Positions 23,516-34,489 of a DNA stretch of 64,000 nt are shown one piece after another. Source of the stretch: Lepisosteus oculatus (lineage: Eukaryota > Chordata > Actinopteri > Semionotiformes > Lepisosteidae); assembly GCF_040954835.1 (NCBI RefSeq), contig NC_090709.1, positions 42,912,490 to 42,976,489 of the forward strand, in the 5' to 3' direction. The translations under genes were made by a program, and so were the position numbers. Each line of letters begins with the position of its first letter. Positions within the stretch are counted from its first letter, which is position 1. Below the pieces are notes generated by a model. It did no database searches, had not been told where the DNA came from, and was given only the letters and a program-made list of their open reading frames with translations.

Positions 23516-24360
23516 GTTTTTACAGATCTTGTCTGACGTGCCATTTCAAAAACGTAACGACACTCCTCACGTCCGAGCGCCGCCGGTCTGTGACGTAACG
23601 TATGCTTACACAACCATGACGGTTTCATCATGGACAGCACGAAAGCCCGAAAAGTGGTTGACGTTTTAATTTGGCAATGCCACGATGGATCCCAGTTTTT
23701 TTTTTTATTTTGGAGGCCAAAGAGGACAAAAAAGGAAACGTCTGGAGGTGGATCGATGGTCATCTCTGCGGTTGTTCTGATGTTCTGGAAAAAACAAAAC
23801 AAAAAAAAAACGGCTCGCTTGCCCGGTCGTGTAGTGTTTCCACACCCCACGCAAATCAACTTCTCTTCACCCCCGGGGGCTCGTCGCCCACCGCACCCCT
23901 CTCACGTGATAGGGGCTTCCCCCGGCTGTGACGCACTTACCCTACCCCCTTTTCCGCCAACGTCATACCGAAGGTCGCGTTTTGGGCCGCGGTGATGTTG
24001 ACGAACTGTCTTGTAGCGTGAGAAGGGTTTAAATTTCGACTTATGGAGTTGGCCATCGTTATATTTCGCGAGGTATAATACGGGGGGAAAAAGAACATTT
24101 ATATTTATCAACCTACTAGTAATACTGGGTGGATGTCACGTTCCCCAAAGTTCAGTGCCTCTCTCTAATAAAGTAGAAACGCGACATTAAACTCCGTTCG
24201 AAACGGGAGAAATCACCAGGACACGATCCAACCGACGTCCGGAAAAGAAAAAAAGAACTCCTATTCCCATTTGTAATGACCCAGTCGTGTTTTTCCCGGT
24301 GTGCGCTTATCTTTCGGAGACCGTTTCTCTCTGGTGTTGTTTTGCTGTTGGAATAAATGC
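23516..24360. other. Unassigned stretch
   Basis: Parts are CpG-rich (about 23,870-24,000). No gene was recognised, and splice-like GT sites without supporting coding sequence were not called. Confidence 0.4.
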
Positions 24361-24362
24361 CG

Positions 24363-24428
24363 AGGTGACCCTTCTGTGTGGAGTCTGCGTGTTCTCTCCA
24401 GCGGGTCGTTTCCTCCACCGTGGGGGCT
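24363..24428 (+). repeat. L2/SINE-like fragment
   Basis: Nearly identical to 9,348-9,412 (gacccttctgtgtggagtct, tttcctccaccg). Confidence 0.5.
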
Positions 24429-24675
24429 GGTCGAACCGGGGTCTCCCAATCATCACAGAAGTGTGTGTCGTTTTGGGTGGTGGTGGGGGGGTGCATCGGG
24501 GATACTGCGCCCCGAGGGGGTGACCTCTCACCTTACTCCGGATGAAGGGAGAAGACCTGTACCTTCACGAGTCCGGGTTGTGAAAACTTCTTCTGGCAGT
24601 TCAAAACGTTTCGAAGGGACTCCAGCGCTACCCTGTTTTCCATTTCTATCGTGTATTATTAGACAGTCATAAGTA

Positions 24676-26304
24676 CAGTGCCTTGCGAAAGTATTCGGCC
24701 CCCTTGAACTTTTCAACCTTTTGCCACATTTCAGGCTTCAAACATAAAGATATAAATTTTTTATTTTATGTGAAGAATCACCAACAAGTGGGACACAATT
24801 GTGAAGTGGAACGAAATCTATTGGATTTTTGAAACTTTTTTAACTAATAAAAAAATGAAAAGTGGGGCAGCAAAATTATTCGGCCCCCTTGCGTTAATAC
24901 TTTGTAGAGCCACCTTTTGCTGCGATTACAGCTGCAAGTCGCTTGGGGTATGTCTCTATCAGTTTTGCACATCGAGAGACTGAAATTCTTGCCCATTCTT
25001 CCTTGCAAAACAGCTCGAGCTCAGTGAGGTTGGATGGAGAGCGTTTGTGAACAGCAGTTTTCAGCTCTTTCCACAGATTCTCGATTGGATTCAGGTCTGG
25101 ACTTTGACTTGGCCATTCAAACACCTGGATACGTTTATTTGTGAACCATTCCTTTGTAGATTTTGCTGTATGTTTGGGATCATTGTCTTGTTGGAAGATA
25201 AATCTCCGTCCCAGTTTCAGGTCTTTTGCAGACTCCAACAGGTTTTCATCCAGAATGGTCCTGTATTTGGCTGCATCCATCTTCCCCTCAATTTTAACCA
25301 TCTTCCCTGTCCCTGCTGAAGAAAAGCAGGCCCAAACCATGATGCTGCCACCACCATGTTTGACAGTGGGGATGGTGTGTTGAGGGTGATGAGCTGTGTT
25401 GCTTTTACGCCAAACATATCGTTTTGCATTGTGGCCAAAAAGTTCGATTTTGGTTTCATCTGACCAGAGCACCTTCTTCCACATGTTTGGGGTGTCTCCC
25501 AGGTGGCTTGTGGCAAACTTTAGACGAGACTTTTTATGGATATCTTTGAGAAATGGCTTTCTTCTTGCCACTCTTCCATAAAGGCCAGATTTGTGCAGTG
25601 TAAGACTGATTGTTGTCCTATGGACAGACTCTCCCACCTCAGCTGTAGTTCTCTGCAGTTCATCCAGAGTGATCATGGGCCTCTTGGCTGCATCTCTGAT
25701 CAGTCTTCTCCTTGTCTGAGCTGAAAGTTTAGAGGGACGGCCAGGTCTTGGTAGATTTGCAGTGGTCTGATACTCCTTCCATTTCAAGATGATCGCTTGC
25801 ACAGTGCTCCTTGGGATGTTTGAAGCTTGGGAAATCTTTTTGTATCCAAATCCAGCTTTAAACTTCTCCACAACAGTATTACGGACCTGCCTGGTGTGTT
25901 CCTTGGTCTTCATGATGCTCTCTGCGCTTTCAACAGAACCTTGAGACTATCACAGAGCAGGTGCATTTATACAGAGACTTGATTACACACAGGTGGATTC
26001 TATTTATCACCATCAGTCATTTAGGACAACATTGGATCATTCAGAGATCCTCGCTGAACTTCTGGAGTGAGTTTGCTGCACTGAAAGTAAAGGGGCCGAA
26101 TAATTTTGCACGCCCCACTTTTCATTTTTTTATTAGTTAAAAAAGTTTCAAAAATCCAATAGATTTCGTTCCACTTCACAATTGTGTCCCACTTGTTGGT
26201 GATTCTTCACATAAAATAAAAAAATTATATCTTTATGTTTGAAGCCTGAAATGTGGCAAAAGGTTGAAAAGTTCAAGGGGGCCGAATACTTTCGCAAGGC
26301 ACTG
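24676..26304 (-). mobile_element. Tc1/mariner transposon, copy B (looks complete)
   Basis: This 1,629-bp element is flanked by TA (24,674-24,675 and 26,305-26,306). The terminal inverted repeats of about 215 bp carry the same tattcggcccccttg direct-repeat blocks at outer and inner positions as copy A. One unbroken transposase gene lies on the minus strand. The left and right inverted repeats are nearly identical, so the copy looks young. Confidence 0.96.
24894..25913 (-). CDS. Tc1 transposase, apparently intact (339 aa)
   Basis: The enzyme cuts the element out at its inverted repeats and inserts it at TA dinucleotides. The N-terminus (residues 1-110) carries two helix-turn-helix units (VVEKFKAGFGYKKISQ..., LDELQRTT...) and a GRPSK motif at 58-62 that would contact the inverted repeats. 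The catalytic DD34E triad is visible: D152 in WSDETK, D243 in QQDNDPKHT and E278 in PDLNPIENLW, with 34 residues between the last two. The glycine-rich KHGGGSIMVW lies at 185-194. The length of 339 aa fits the 340-aa class of Tc1 transposases. No stop or frameshift was found, unlike copy A. The gene uses its own ATG at 25,913. Confidence 0.93.
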   Translation of the reverse strand: MKTKEHTRQVRNTVVEKFKAGFGYKKISQASNIPRSTVQAIILKWKEYQTTANLPRPGRPSKLSAQTRRRLIRDAAKRPMITLDELQRTTAEVGESVHRTTISLTLHKSGLYGRVARRKPFLKDIHKKSRLKFATSHLGDTPNMWKKVLWSDETKIELFGHNAKRYVWRKSNTAHHPQHTIPTVKHGGGSIMVWACFSSAGTGKMVKIEGKMDAAKYRTILDENLLESAKDLKLGRRFIFQQDNDPKHTAKSTKEWFTNKRIQVFEWPSQSPDLNPIENLWKELKTAVHKRSPSNLTELELFCKEEWARISVSRCAKLIETYPKRLAAVIAAKGGSTKY

Positions 26305-26364
26305 TATCTGTACTGATCACAGAGTCCCCCTCTCACTGCCAGGACTGAAGACCAGTGCAGCACG

Positions 26365-26815
26365 AATAATAATAATAATTAATAAGTCTGGACTCTCCAC
26401 TCAGAGCTCCTCCCAGGTCAGGGGGATCCCCTCCAGCCCCCCCAGTGTGCAGCCCCTACCTGGATGATGCTCCAGTCCGCTCAGCACACAGCAGCTCTCA
26501 GTGGGGAGGAGAGCAGAGGGATGGAGCCAGTTCAGAGAGGGGGGTGATAAGGAGGCCATGATGGGTCAAGACCAGGGGGGGAATCAGGCCAGGACACTGG
26601 GGTAACACCCCTACTCTTCTCCAGAAACACCCCGGGATTGTTAACGAGCACAGAGAGTCAGGACCTCGGTTTTACGTCTCATCCGAAGGACGGCGCCCGT
26701 TTACAGTCCATTGTCCCCCGTCACTATACTGGGGCATCAGGACCCACACAGACTGCAGGGTGAGAGCTTCCCCTGCTGGCCCCACTCACACCTCTCCCAG
26801 CAGGAACCTTGGGGG
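26365..26815 (-). mobile_element. 5S-derived SINE, partial
   Basis: In minus orientation: a tail side with aataataataattaat and a degraded ccactcagagctcctcc block, then the body with the gagagtcaggacctcggttt and cccctgctggcccc blocks. The 5S-like head is missing; a G-rich run follows at 26,811. Confidence 0.75.
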
Positions 26816-26894
26816 GGGGGGGGGGAGAGGGAAAAAACCAAAAGCTAAACAGATTTTTTTTAAAAAAGTTTTATTGATGCTTAAAAAAAGGTCA

Positions 26895-27345
26895 TCAGTC
26901 CAGTCTGGGGCCCCTCAGCTTCAGTCCAGACCAGTCTGGGGCCCCTCAGCTTCAGTCCAGACTGGGGTCCCTCAGCATCGGTCCAGCACAGACTGGGGTC
27001 CCTCAGCTTCGGTCCAGTCTGGGGTCCCTCAGCTTCGGTCCAGCACAGACTGGGGTCCCTCAGCTTCGGTCCAGTCTGGGGTCCCTCAGCTTCGGTCCAG
27101 CACAGACTGGGGTCCCTCAGCTTCGGTTCAGACTGGGGTCCCTAAGCTTCGGTACAGCACAGTCTGGGGTCCCTCAGCTTCGGTACAGCACAGCCTGAGG
27201 TCCCTCAGCTTTGGTCCAGTCCAGTCTGGGGCCTCTCAGCTCCAGTCTAGTCCAGTCTGGGGCCCCTCAGCTCCAGTCCAGTCCAGTCTGGTGTCCCTCA
27301 GCTCCAGTGCTGTCCAGTCTGGGGTCCCTCAGCTTCAGACCAGCA
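26895..27345. repeat. GC-rich minisatellite, 26-31 bp units
   Basis: About 15 units of ctggggtccctcagcttcgg plus ccagt or tccagcacaga. The plus-strand frame 26,760-27,365 (SVQSGVPQLRSSTDWGPSA repeats) comes only from this array. Confidence 0.9.
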
Positions 27346-27568
27346 CAGTCACAAATTTTAGCTGACAGTGTAACGGGAGTATAAATGAATTTTCCTGCTA
27401 GCCATTCAAAGACTAAATTCCTTGGGTGAACATGATTTTCTCTGACCTTGCCGGTATTGGACTTTGCCGGTGATATTGAATTATGTCTACAACTGTTGTA
27501 GTAGTTCGTACTTGAAGTTCGACATGTGCAAAGCACTCGCAATTCCTGCTAAAATCATAGGTGTTCAG

Positions 27569-28856
27569 AACTCCAGAACTCTTTGTACTGCTGAGCCCGG
27601 GCTAACCCCCGTTCCTGTTGCTTCCCATAGGGTCTTTTCGCTCTCCTGCCTCTCCACGGTATGTCCCTTCCGACATCCGTGACAGAATGCTGACCCATCT
27701 ACAACCCCGCCAGCAGTGCTTTTTTATCTTGCCGCAGTTTTTTCTTTTTCTCTGGGCTTTTTTTTCAGTTCTCCTATTCTAATCTCGGGATGCTACTCGT
27801 GACTTCCGTGTCTGTGAGCGGGTCATTCTGTGTTATGCCATTCCGACATACACTCCTGAATACCTGGCTTTCCTCGGGTTGTCTCTCCTGGGATCCGTGA
27901 TTGGATGTTGATCTGGCCCTCCTGTCATCATCGCTGGATATCATTCCATTCTTCTGTGCCTGTGAGTGGGCCCTGTGCCTGGCTCTCCTCAGGTAGATCA
28001 CTTTTATATCAGTGATAGAATGTTGAGCTTTTTTCCTGCTTTCCTGTTCTCATTGCTGGATATCACTCTGAGCATTCATGTCTGTGAACGGGTTTCGTGC
28101 CTGGCTCTCCTCGGGTTGTTCATTCCGATATCAGTGATAGAATGTTGAACGTGTTTTGCCTAGTTTGTGGTATTTTTCCCAGGTTTTTGTCTTTTTATTT
28201 TTTGTTTTTGTGTTTTGATTTTTCATTTCCTGGTTTCCCCTCCTATTTGGTCCCCTTTTTGGTTCCTACCTGTTTTTTGTTGTCACCCCGGTCTCCCAGG
28301 TTTATGTTTGTTGTGGTTTGTGCTTGTGTACTTGTCTTTTTTTTTGTTTTAAGCCTCCGGAGCTCTACCTGACCCCCCCCCTTCCTCTACCCAATAAAGG
28401 TTTATACCCTGGAGGAGTGGGCAGCTCTCAGCCGTGGACTTCCGCTGGTTTCCTTTCAGTTAAATGAGGTTTTTCCTCCCCCCAGTGCTGTGCAGCTCAT
28501 TTATTCGTTGGGTGTCTGGAGCCGCCCATGAAGGGGGGGGTACTGTCATGCCCTCTGTAGCTTCTCTGTCCTGTCCCAAGCTTCCTGTGCTTTGCTCTCC
28601 TTCCGGTGTCTCTCTCTCTGGGATATATTTCCGGGTCACTTATTCTGCTTCACTCAGCATTGACGTTCGGATGTTCTGAGACCCGCCTAGCACCAGGTCG
28701 TGGCTCCATCCATGACCTGAGGGCATAGGTTTCTTTACGTCACTCCAGAACTCTTTGCACGGCTGAGCCCGGGCTATCCCCCATTCCACTGCTTCGCATG
28801 GGGTATTTTTCACTCTCCTGCCTCTCCACGGTTTGTCCCTTCTGACTTCTGTGACA
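27569..28856 (+). mobile_element. Non-autonomous LTR element fossil
   Basis: The right LTR spans 28,544-28,856 (TGTCATGC...GTGACA, 313 bp), preceded by a purine tract (aagggggggg). The 3' half of a matching left LTR lies at 27,569-27,684. The internal part (27,685-28,543) shows no coding domain. It contains about three degenerate units of roughly 135 bp sharing tcagtgatagaatgttga and gcctggctctcctc. Ty3/Gypsy-like by general layout. It is broken at the left end and has no visible means of self-propagation. Confidence 0.65.
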
Positions 28857-28952
28857 ATAGTTAGTTTAAATAACAAATATGTTTAGAAACAGCTGGGTGA
28901 GACTAAAATGTTACTGTTATTCCTCTCAAACTTCATTTAATAATACAATTAG

Positions 28953-29060
28953 TCAGCATGTGTAGGCTGCAAAGGAACAATTAAAGGTTTATTTCAATGC
29001 TGAAAAGAGAAGAAACTAAACACAAAGTTTCAACTGTGGAGCCTTCTTCGGGTGTAAGAA
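28953..29060 (-). mobile_element. Penelope-like element 3' terminus
   Basis: On the minus strand it reads through a hammerhead-like remnant (the cgaagaaggctccac block) to gaaataaacc and gttcctttgcagcctacaca, the same terminus as at 46.6 kb. A degraded piece of opposite orientation follows at about 29,085-29,160. Confidence 0.65.
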
Positions 29061-29164
29061 AGATAGGGCAGTCAGCCAAAACGTTGTGTTTCCACAGCTG
29101 GCATTGTGTTTGTTTTCTTTTGAGTATGGAATAAAAGTTTACATGTTTGGTTAATAATTTTAGT

Positions 29165-29925
29165 TTTTTTCTCGAACAACCTAATTTGGAATCAATTTGC
29201 CTGTGAAAATGTTCTAGATTTATTTTGAACCATTCACTTCCTGAACTTTGTTTCTGTGCTCCAAACTTACTTACTGAGAGACTTAGACTAGCAGACAAAC
29301 AGATTGCTGCTTCTAAAATTCATAAAACTTTTCATCTAAAGCAACTTCTAATATCTGAGTAATGCGAGTACAGTACCTTTCTCATTAGTACAACAGCAAT
29401 GACTGTTCTGTAAATTGATCATTTCTGGTTACTGTCTAACTTTCATAATCAAAGGACTGCTGCAAATAAGAAATAATTTTCTAGCACAGTTACAATGACA
29501 TTTTGCTACCAAGGCATACACTGGCACAAATCTACCAGACCACAGACAAAGAAAAAGAGTTGCTTATTTTTAATCATTCCCACACAAAGTTCCAAACAAA
29601 TCTATTTTCCTATCCTCATCTAGTTAATATAGTAGCACTTTTAACCCTTAACCCTTCAATATGATTCACTTGTTAAAATGAGGCGATCAAAGTGTCCTGG
29701 TACACCACCCCTGTCCATGTTAACTGCACATGGATTAAATGCTTAAATTCTGTGGTAAAAATGCTAAATATACAGTGCTAATGAACTAGCACAGCACTGT
29801 TGATTTTTCCATCACGGATCAAAAACAGCTATGATTACTGATACTTGTCAATTGTCTTACCTCAGCTAATAACCTTTTATGGCAATCTCAAATTTAACTT
29901 TCTGTAAATACTCTTCAATGTTAAT
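29165..29925. other. Unassigned stretch, possible intron side of the 30-kb exon
   Basis: No coding or repeat pattern was recognised. Confidence 0.4.
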
Positions 29926-29932
29926 AACTTAC

Positions 29933-30056
29933 CAGGCTCCACTTTATTTTTCAAATCCGAAGCAGTTGGGTTTTCATTAAGTTCATTAAAACCTTCACTG
30001 GAGAGATCACTTAAACATGTAAGCGGATCTTCTGTTTTAAAGGTGTCTAAATCCAT
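29933..30056 (-). CDS. Candidate first coding exon of an unrecognised host gene
   Basis: An ATG at 30,056-30,054 has a strong start context (A at -3, G at +4). It opens a frame MDLDTFKTEDPLTCLSDLSS that continues FNELNENPTASDLKNKVEPG and then meets a near-ideal splice donor, CTG|GTAAGT, at 29,933/29,932. The peptide is acidic and Ser/Thr-rich, with no signal peptide or membrane segment, so a cytosolic or nuclear protein would be expected. I do not recognise the family. About 320-380 bp upstream there are NF-kB-like and ISRE-like motifs. No second exon was found on the minus strand to the left. The short length means this could still be chance. Confidence 0.4.
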
Positions 30057-30369
30057 TTTGGACAATGTTTATTTCTGCAATTGTGTTCTTAAATTTAGTT
30101 GACTCTTCATCCACCCAGTTGAGAGTGTTAACTTTAGGATGCTTTATCGTTGTTTCTAAGTGAGCTTGTTCCGTTCACTTAGAGCAGATAAAAAATTAAC
30201 ATCCTTTTATTTCCTCCTAATAAACACCTGCTCACTGCCCACTAGCACATCATCCAATCAGTTTTAATGAGATTAAATAACCTTTTTTGGTTAGCATTGG
30301 CATTACCTCCGCCTCTTCTTTCTTCTTTCTTTCACTTTGTTTTTATCTGCCCTACTCTGCACAGTATAA

Positions 30370-30440
30370 AACATGGGACATTCCCACAGATGAATAATTC
30401 ATGAGTTTCTCAGTTTCGGTTGTCGGTTTCACTTTCTATT
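30370..30440 (-). promoter_or_regulatory. NF-kB-like and ISRE-like motif cluster
   Basis: On the minus strand GAAAGTGAAAC (30,426-30,436) fits the ISRE/IRF consensus GAAANNGAAAC. GAAACTGAGAAAC (30,405-30,417) is IRF-like. GGGAATGTCCC (30,375-30,385) fits an NF-kB site. All lie within about 60 bp, upstream of the candidate exon at 30 kb. The order IRF site then kB site recalls vertebrate interferon and antiviral promoters. Confidence 0.4.
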
Positions 30441-30479
30441 TGTCGTGTATCCATCCTCAAATAACATGATACAGACTGT

Positions 30480-33055
30480 ATTTTGCTTTTTAAGATAATC
30501 AATGTAACGGTCATTTTAAGTAACATACTGTACTGCTGTTGACAAGAACAACAAACATCAACAAAAACACAAAAGAAAACCCTGCATATTCTGTCTCAGT
30601 TTAGCTAATAGACTTTCGGGACTGCTGTCCAATCACCAACAATTTCTAAGGTGACCTTTAACTACAGTAATGTCCAATAGGTCTCTGTTTTATATTTTTT
30701 GTAGGATTCAGTTATAAAATCTTATTTCCTGTGGCAACCTATATCCTGTGGTGGTTCCCTGTGGTGTGTGTGACTTTGTCATTTTAAAAAAAAATCTTTA
30801 AAATATATGAAAAATGGGTGAATACCTCTTCTCTAACTCAAGTGTTTTCCTGACAGAATCCTTTATTTCTCAGGTAAGAAATAATGGGATTAAACCACTT
30901 AAGAGACATTCCAGGAGAAATTTCTATTAGATGTTACGAAGACACAGATCCTCTTCTCCACTCAGTCTGCCTGAGCTGTTAAATCGCCATTGCCGCATAA
31001 ATAGCAAGAAGTAATCGGAGCAGAATGATGGCAGGGCCACTCATAATAGGAGAAAGAAATATACAACTGCTCTATTAAACAACTACATCTCTCTTTCCCT
31101 TAAATGTTGTGCAAGAAACAATTAGAAACAAAAAGGAAGAAAAACATGCTTGTGAAAAGCTTCCAACTGAAAATGTTGTTTTTATTGACCAGAGCAAAAT
31201 GTATTTTCTATTTTGGTTTTGTTTTGCTTATGCGTGCATATTTACCATTTTAGATATATAATGCTGTAAAGGTTTATACTGTATGTGTTTGTTCTGTATT
31301 TGAACTTAAAAGTTGGAAAAAAAATTCTCACTGCTCAATCCAGGAATGAGAAAATCTCTGAATCTCAGGGAACATTTAGGGTACAAGAAGTGACCATTTC
31401 ATAGACAATAACAATGGGAAACAACCCCTTTAGATAATAGACAGTGTATATCTGGAAAAACAAAAATTTACATAACATTTTTTACAGCTAAGAAAGACTG
31501 GAATAACACCTGTGTGATATGTAAGAGGACACGGGGAAGGGTCATCTCTAACAGGTACTTCCGAAATGAAACGCTGAAAATGCTAGAGATGGACCTTAGC
31601 GAGATGGCGGACAAAAAGAATCGGCTGACCAGTAGATGGAAAGTAGATGGAAGTAGATGGAAAGGGTCTACCTTAAGAGACAACGAGACAACGAGACACA
31701 GCTGACACAGCTGAGACGAGGGTGGAAGCCGGTAAGGTGAATGCGTTTTGGAGGAAAAGAGTGGAAAGAGGTGGATGTTAAGGATCGGGCTAACGAACGA
31801 CTGCAAGGAGAAAGGTTTATGATTCTGGATTACGGACACTGGTTTAGGATACATCGCGGATTGTCTTTATTACGAACTTTTGGAACTCGGAACGAATCAG
31901 GACTAAGGGAACGGATTACGGACTGTATTAGGAAGACAGTTGTTGGAAGAAACGCCACGGATCTGAGGACAGTAAAGTGTGGTGTAAGTACGACCTTCGT
32001 TTACATAAACTATTCCCCCGGAGACACCACAGATAGCAATGTGGAACAATTGTACAGTGTTTCATCAGTACCGCAGAAATTGCATCTCTGTCTCTGCTTC
32101 TCCCTGCTAGCAGTGGGAGCACAATTTGTGCTCTCTGGACAGTCAGGTCTGTCTGTGACCAGTTTCTGTGTCCAGACTGTGGTCACTGAGCCTATCCTGT
32201 CTGAGCAGTCAGGTTTGTGTGTGTCCAGTTTCCATGGCTAGGCTGTGGTCACTGGTTCTGTGTTCTCTGGGTAGCCAGGTCTGCCCGAATACATGTCAAT
32301 CATCATATTTAATTTTTTTTCTCTTTAGTTTTTGCAGACATTTTCTATAGCATATCTTAACCTCAGATATTAAGTTTAATAAAATTTTGGAATATTAATA
32401 TTAAATGTCCAAATAGTTTTGCAAGGCACCATATTCACAAAATTTCCTACACAACCTAAATAAATGTCTGCTACAGTACATTTTTTCAGTCCTTTGTAAA
32501 ACAACTCTACAGTACACAGGTCTCCTATCGCAAATGATAGACAATTAGCAGCAAAGGGGAATTTTAATTTCACTTTCCATTTCCTGTAAGCAATGTGTTG
32601 TCAGCAATATTCTGAGAACAAAATGAACTGGAGTGAAAAGGTCTTTATTTACAGGTTACAGGTTGCAATTAGTCCTCTTACGGAAGGAAGATTCTTTAAC
32701 AAAGTGAAAACAGACTAATCCAAGGTTATTAGCACTATCAAAATTCTTTCTGGAGACAGATGAGAAGAAAACTGAAAATCTCTATATTGTTATATAACAG
32801 CAGAAATTATTGGCTAAGTTATAATGAGAGAGCTGAATCCCCCCTAACTGACTATCAAGGCGTCCAGTTGCTGTTCATTTTCACTTTCAAAGTGACTCTA
32901 AAGTGTCCCATTTGATCCCCACAGATCAATACTAGCAGCCAGCCTGATTCCAGCCAGGATTCAGTCACTGTCTCCCAGACATGCTCCCTCATTGTTTCCA
33001 CCAGCAATGGATTTCATTACTTCAGCAAATCATTTTCACTAGTAGATAACTCAAT
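30480..33055. other. Unassigned stretch
   Basis: No gene was recognised. Around 32,120-32,280 two units of about 80 bp share ggacagtcaggt, gtgtccag and ctgtggtcactg, a short degenerate duplication. Frames at 31.5-32.2 kb lack recognisable domains. Confidence 0.45.
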
Positions 33056-33059
33056 TCAT

Positions 33060-33239
33060 TGGCGCATCCAGGTCCCGCGCTCGCATGATGCAGGAATCAA
33101 TGCAGAGACCCAAACTGAGTGGGTGTCTGGCTTTTAAGGGGGGCTGGAAGAAAGCTGAAACAGGGGGCAGGTGCACAAAATCAAATCTGACGTGAAAGAA
33201 CCGGAGCACCCTTAAGGGGGAGGGACTACAATCGTGACA
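33060..33239 (-). mobile_element. Possible LTR fragment
   Basis: The minus strand begins TGTCACGATTGTAGTCCC and has a TTAAAAGCC TATA-like block about 115 bp in. This fits the first half of an LTR of Ty3/Gypsy type. No partner LTR was found. Confidence 0.35.
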
Positions 33240-34485
33240 GCATGAATACTAATACACGACAATACATTTATTAATACATAAAATGTGCATATAAACATAA
33301 CAGATCTTATAGTGAGGGTTAGCAGAATACAAAAGGTATATATTCAATAACGAAGAGTTACAAACCAATAGGGACATACATTCAGTATACCATTCAAGTG
33401 TACCGTTTTGTAAATGAGCTTTGATTACAACTTCTACACTAGATACTCGCAAGCAAGTACATCACTGATAGGAATTAAATTGATATAAACTCAGGTTGAG
33501 GTAACAATTGAATTCTCGAGCTGTAATGCAGAATGTTGAATACTCATCAAATCTGTGTGGATTCAGATCTCCCACGGACACAAGGGAACAGTGACAGGCT
33601 GTTGCTGCATCCGATTGGTGTCCTCCTGCCTGGTGCCAGCCAGTCCTGTTCAGTGTGGGAGAAGGAAGGAGAGATTCTTCCTGCTGTGCACAGGCAGTGG
33701 GCTCTCTGAAGACCTAGTTAGTCCCGGCTGAACTAGCAGAGCTTGTGCACATGGAAAGTGACTGCGAGTCCAAGCAAGTCACACTCTTTAGATGGGAAGA
33801 AGACCAGTTCGTTCCTGATGTAGCGCTAGTCCTGAATCCTGAGATTCAGCTGTCGACAGTTCCGACCGTAGCTCACTCGTTGATCAGGCAAGCTTTGGAG
33901 GTGGAGTACCGGTGGTTCACGAGGCTTGCTGCTGGGCTAACCTCGGGCGGATCCTTTTGTTACGCCCGGGCAACCTCCATTCTCGACTCTTAGAACAAAG
34001 TCAAGTCCTGGCACTCGGACACACTGGCCGTCACGTGATTGTCCGAGCTGAGTCTGAGAGCATCCTGGAGTGGCCTTTTCGGGGTGTTGTGCTGCCTGTT
34101 TTATCTGGAGGAACTACAGTAGTTCATTGGCTTAAAGTTCCGCGGGCATTCGAGACCCACGTGGGGTTACCCTGCCCTACCAGTTCCTGATTGGCTGATT
34201 GAGGTGGAGGATGAGTAACAGTGACCTCTGACCTTAGGGTTGTAAACCTTGGGATGAACCTCTCCCATGGAATCTCCCAGACAGTAAGGCGCCAGAGATG
34301 ACCACTTATTAGGGTGGCTGGTGAATCTCAGCCTTGGGAGCTGTTCCTTATCAGGAAACTCTATCAGCTAGAAAAACACCTTAAATGTGAACCAGATGGA
34401 AAGGCCTCTCTGTATCCAGCTGCACTGAGATGAGGGAGAGAGGGACTGGCAAGGGAGCAGCAAACTTAATTCCTGTATTTTAAAT
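33240..34485. other. Unassigned stretch
   Basis: A GC-richer island at 33,730-34,190 has short open frames without recognisable domains. Confidence 0.4.
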
Positions 34486-34489
34486 ACGT

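Noticed and set aside
23902-24111. Minus-strand first exon with a GTAAGT site near 23,940
   Set aside because: A single splice-like motif without a convincing coding frame or promoter.
26760-27365. 201-codon plus-strand frame
   Set aside because: Produced by the GC-rich minisatellite, with a SINE end at its start.
31468-32241. Frames of 128 and 166 codons on opposite strands
   Set aside because: They overlap each other, have biased composition and no recognised domain; start contexts are weak.
33745-34190. Two overlapping plus-strand frames in a GC-richer island
   Set aside because: No domain recognised; possibly part of an unnamed repeat, but no boundaries could be shown.
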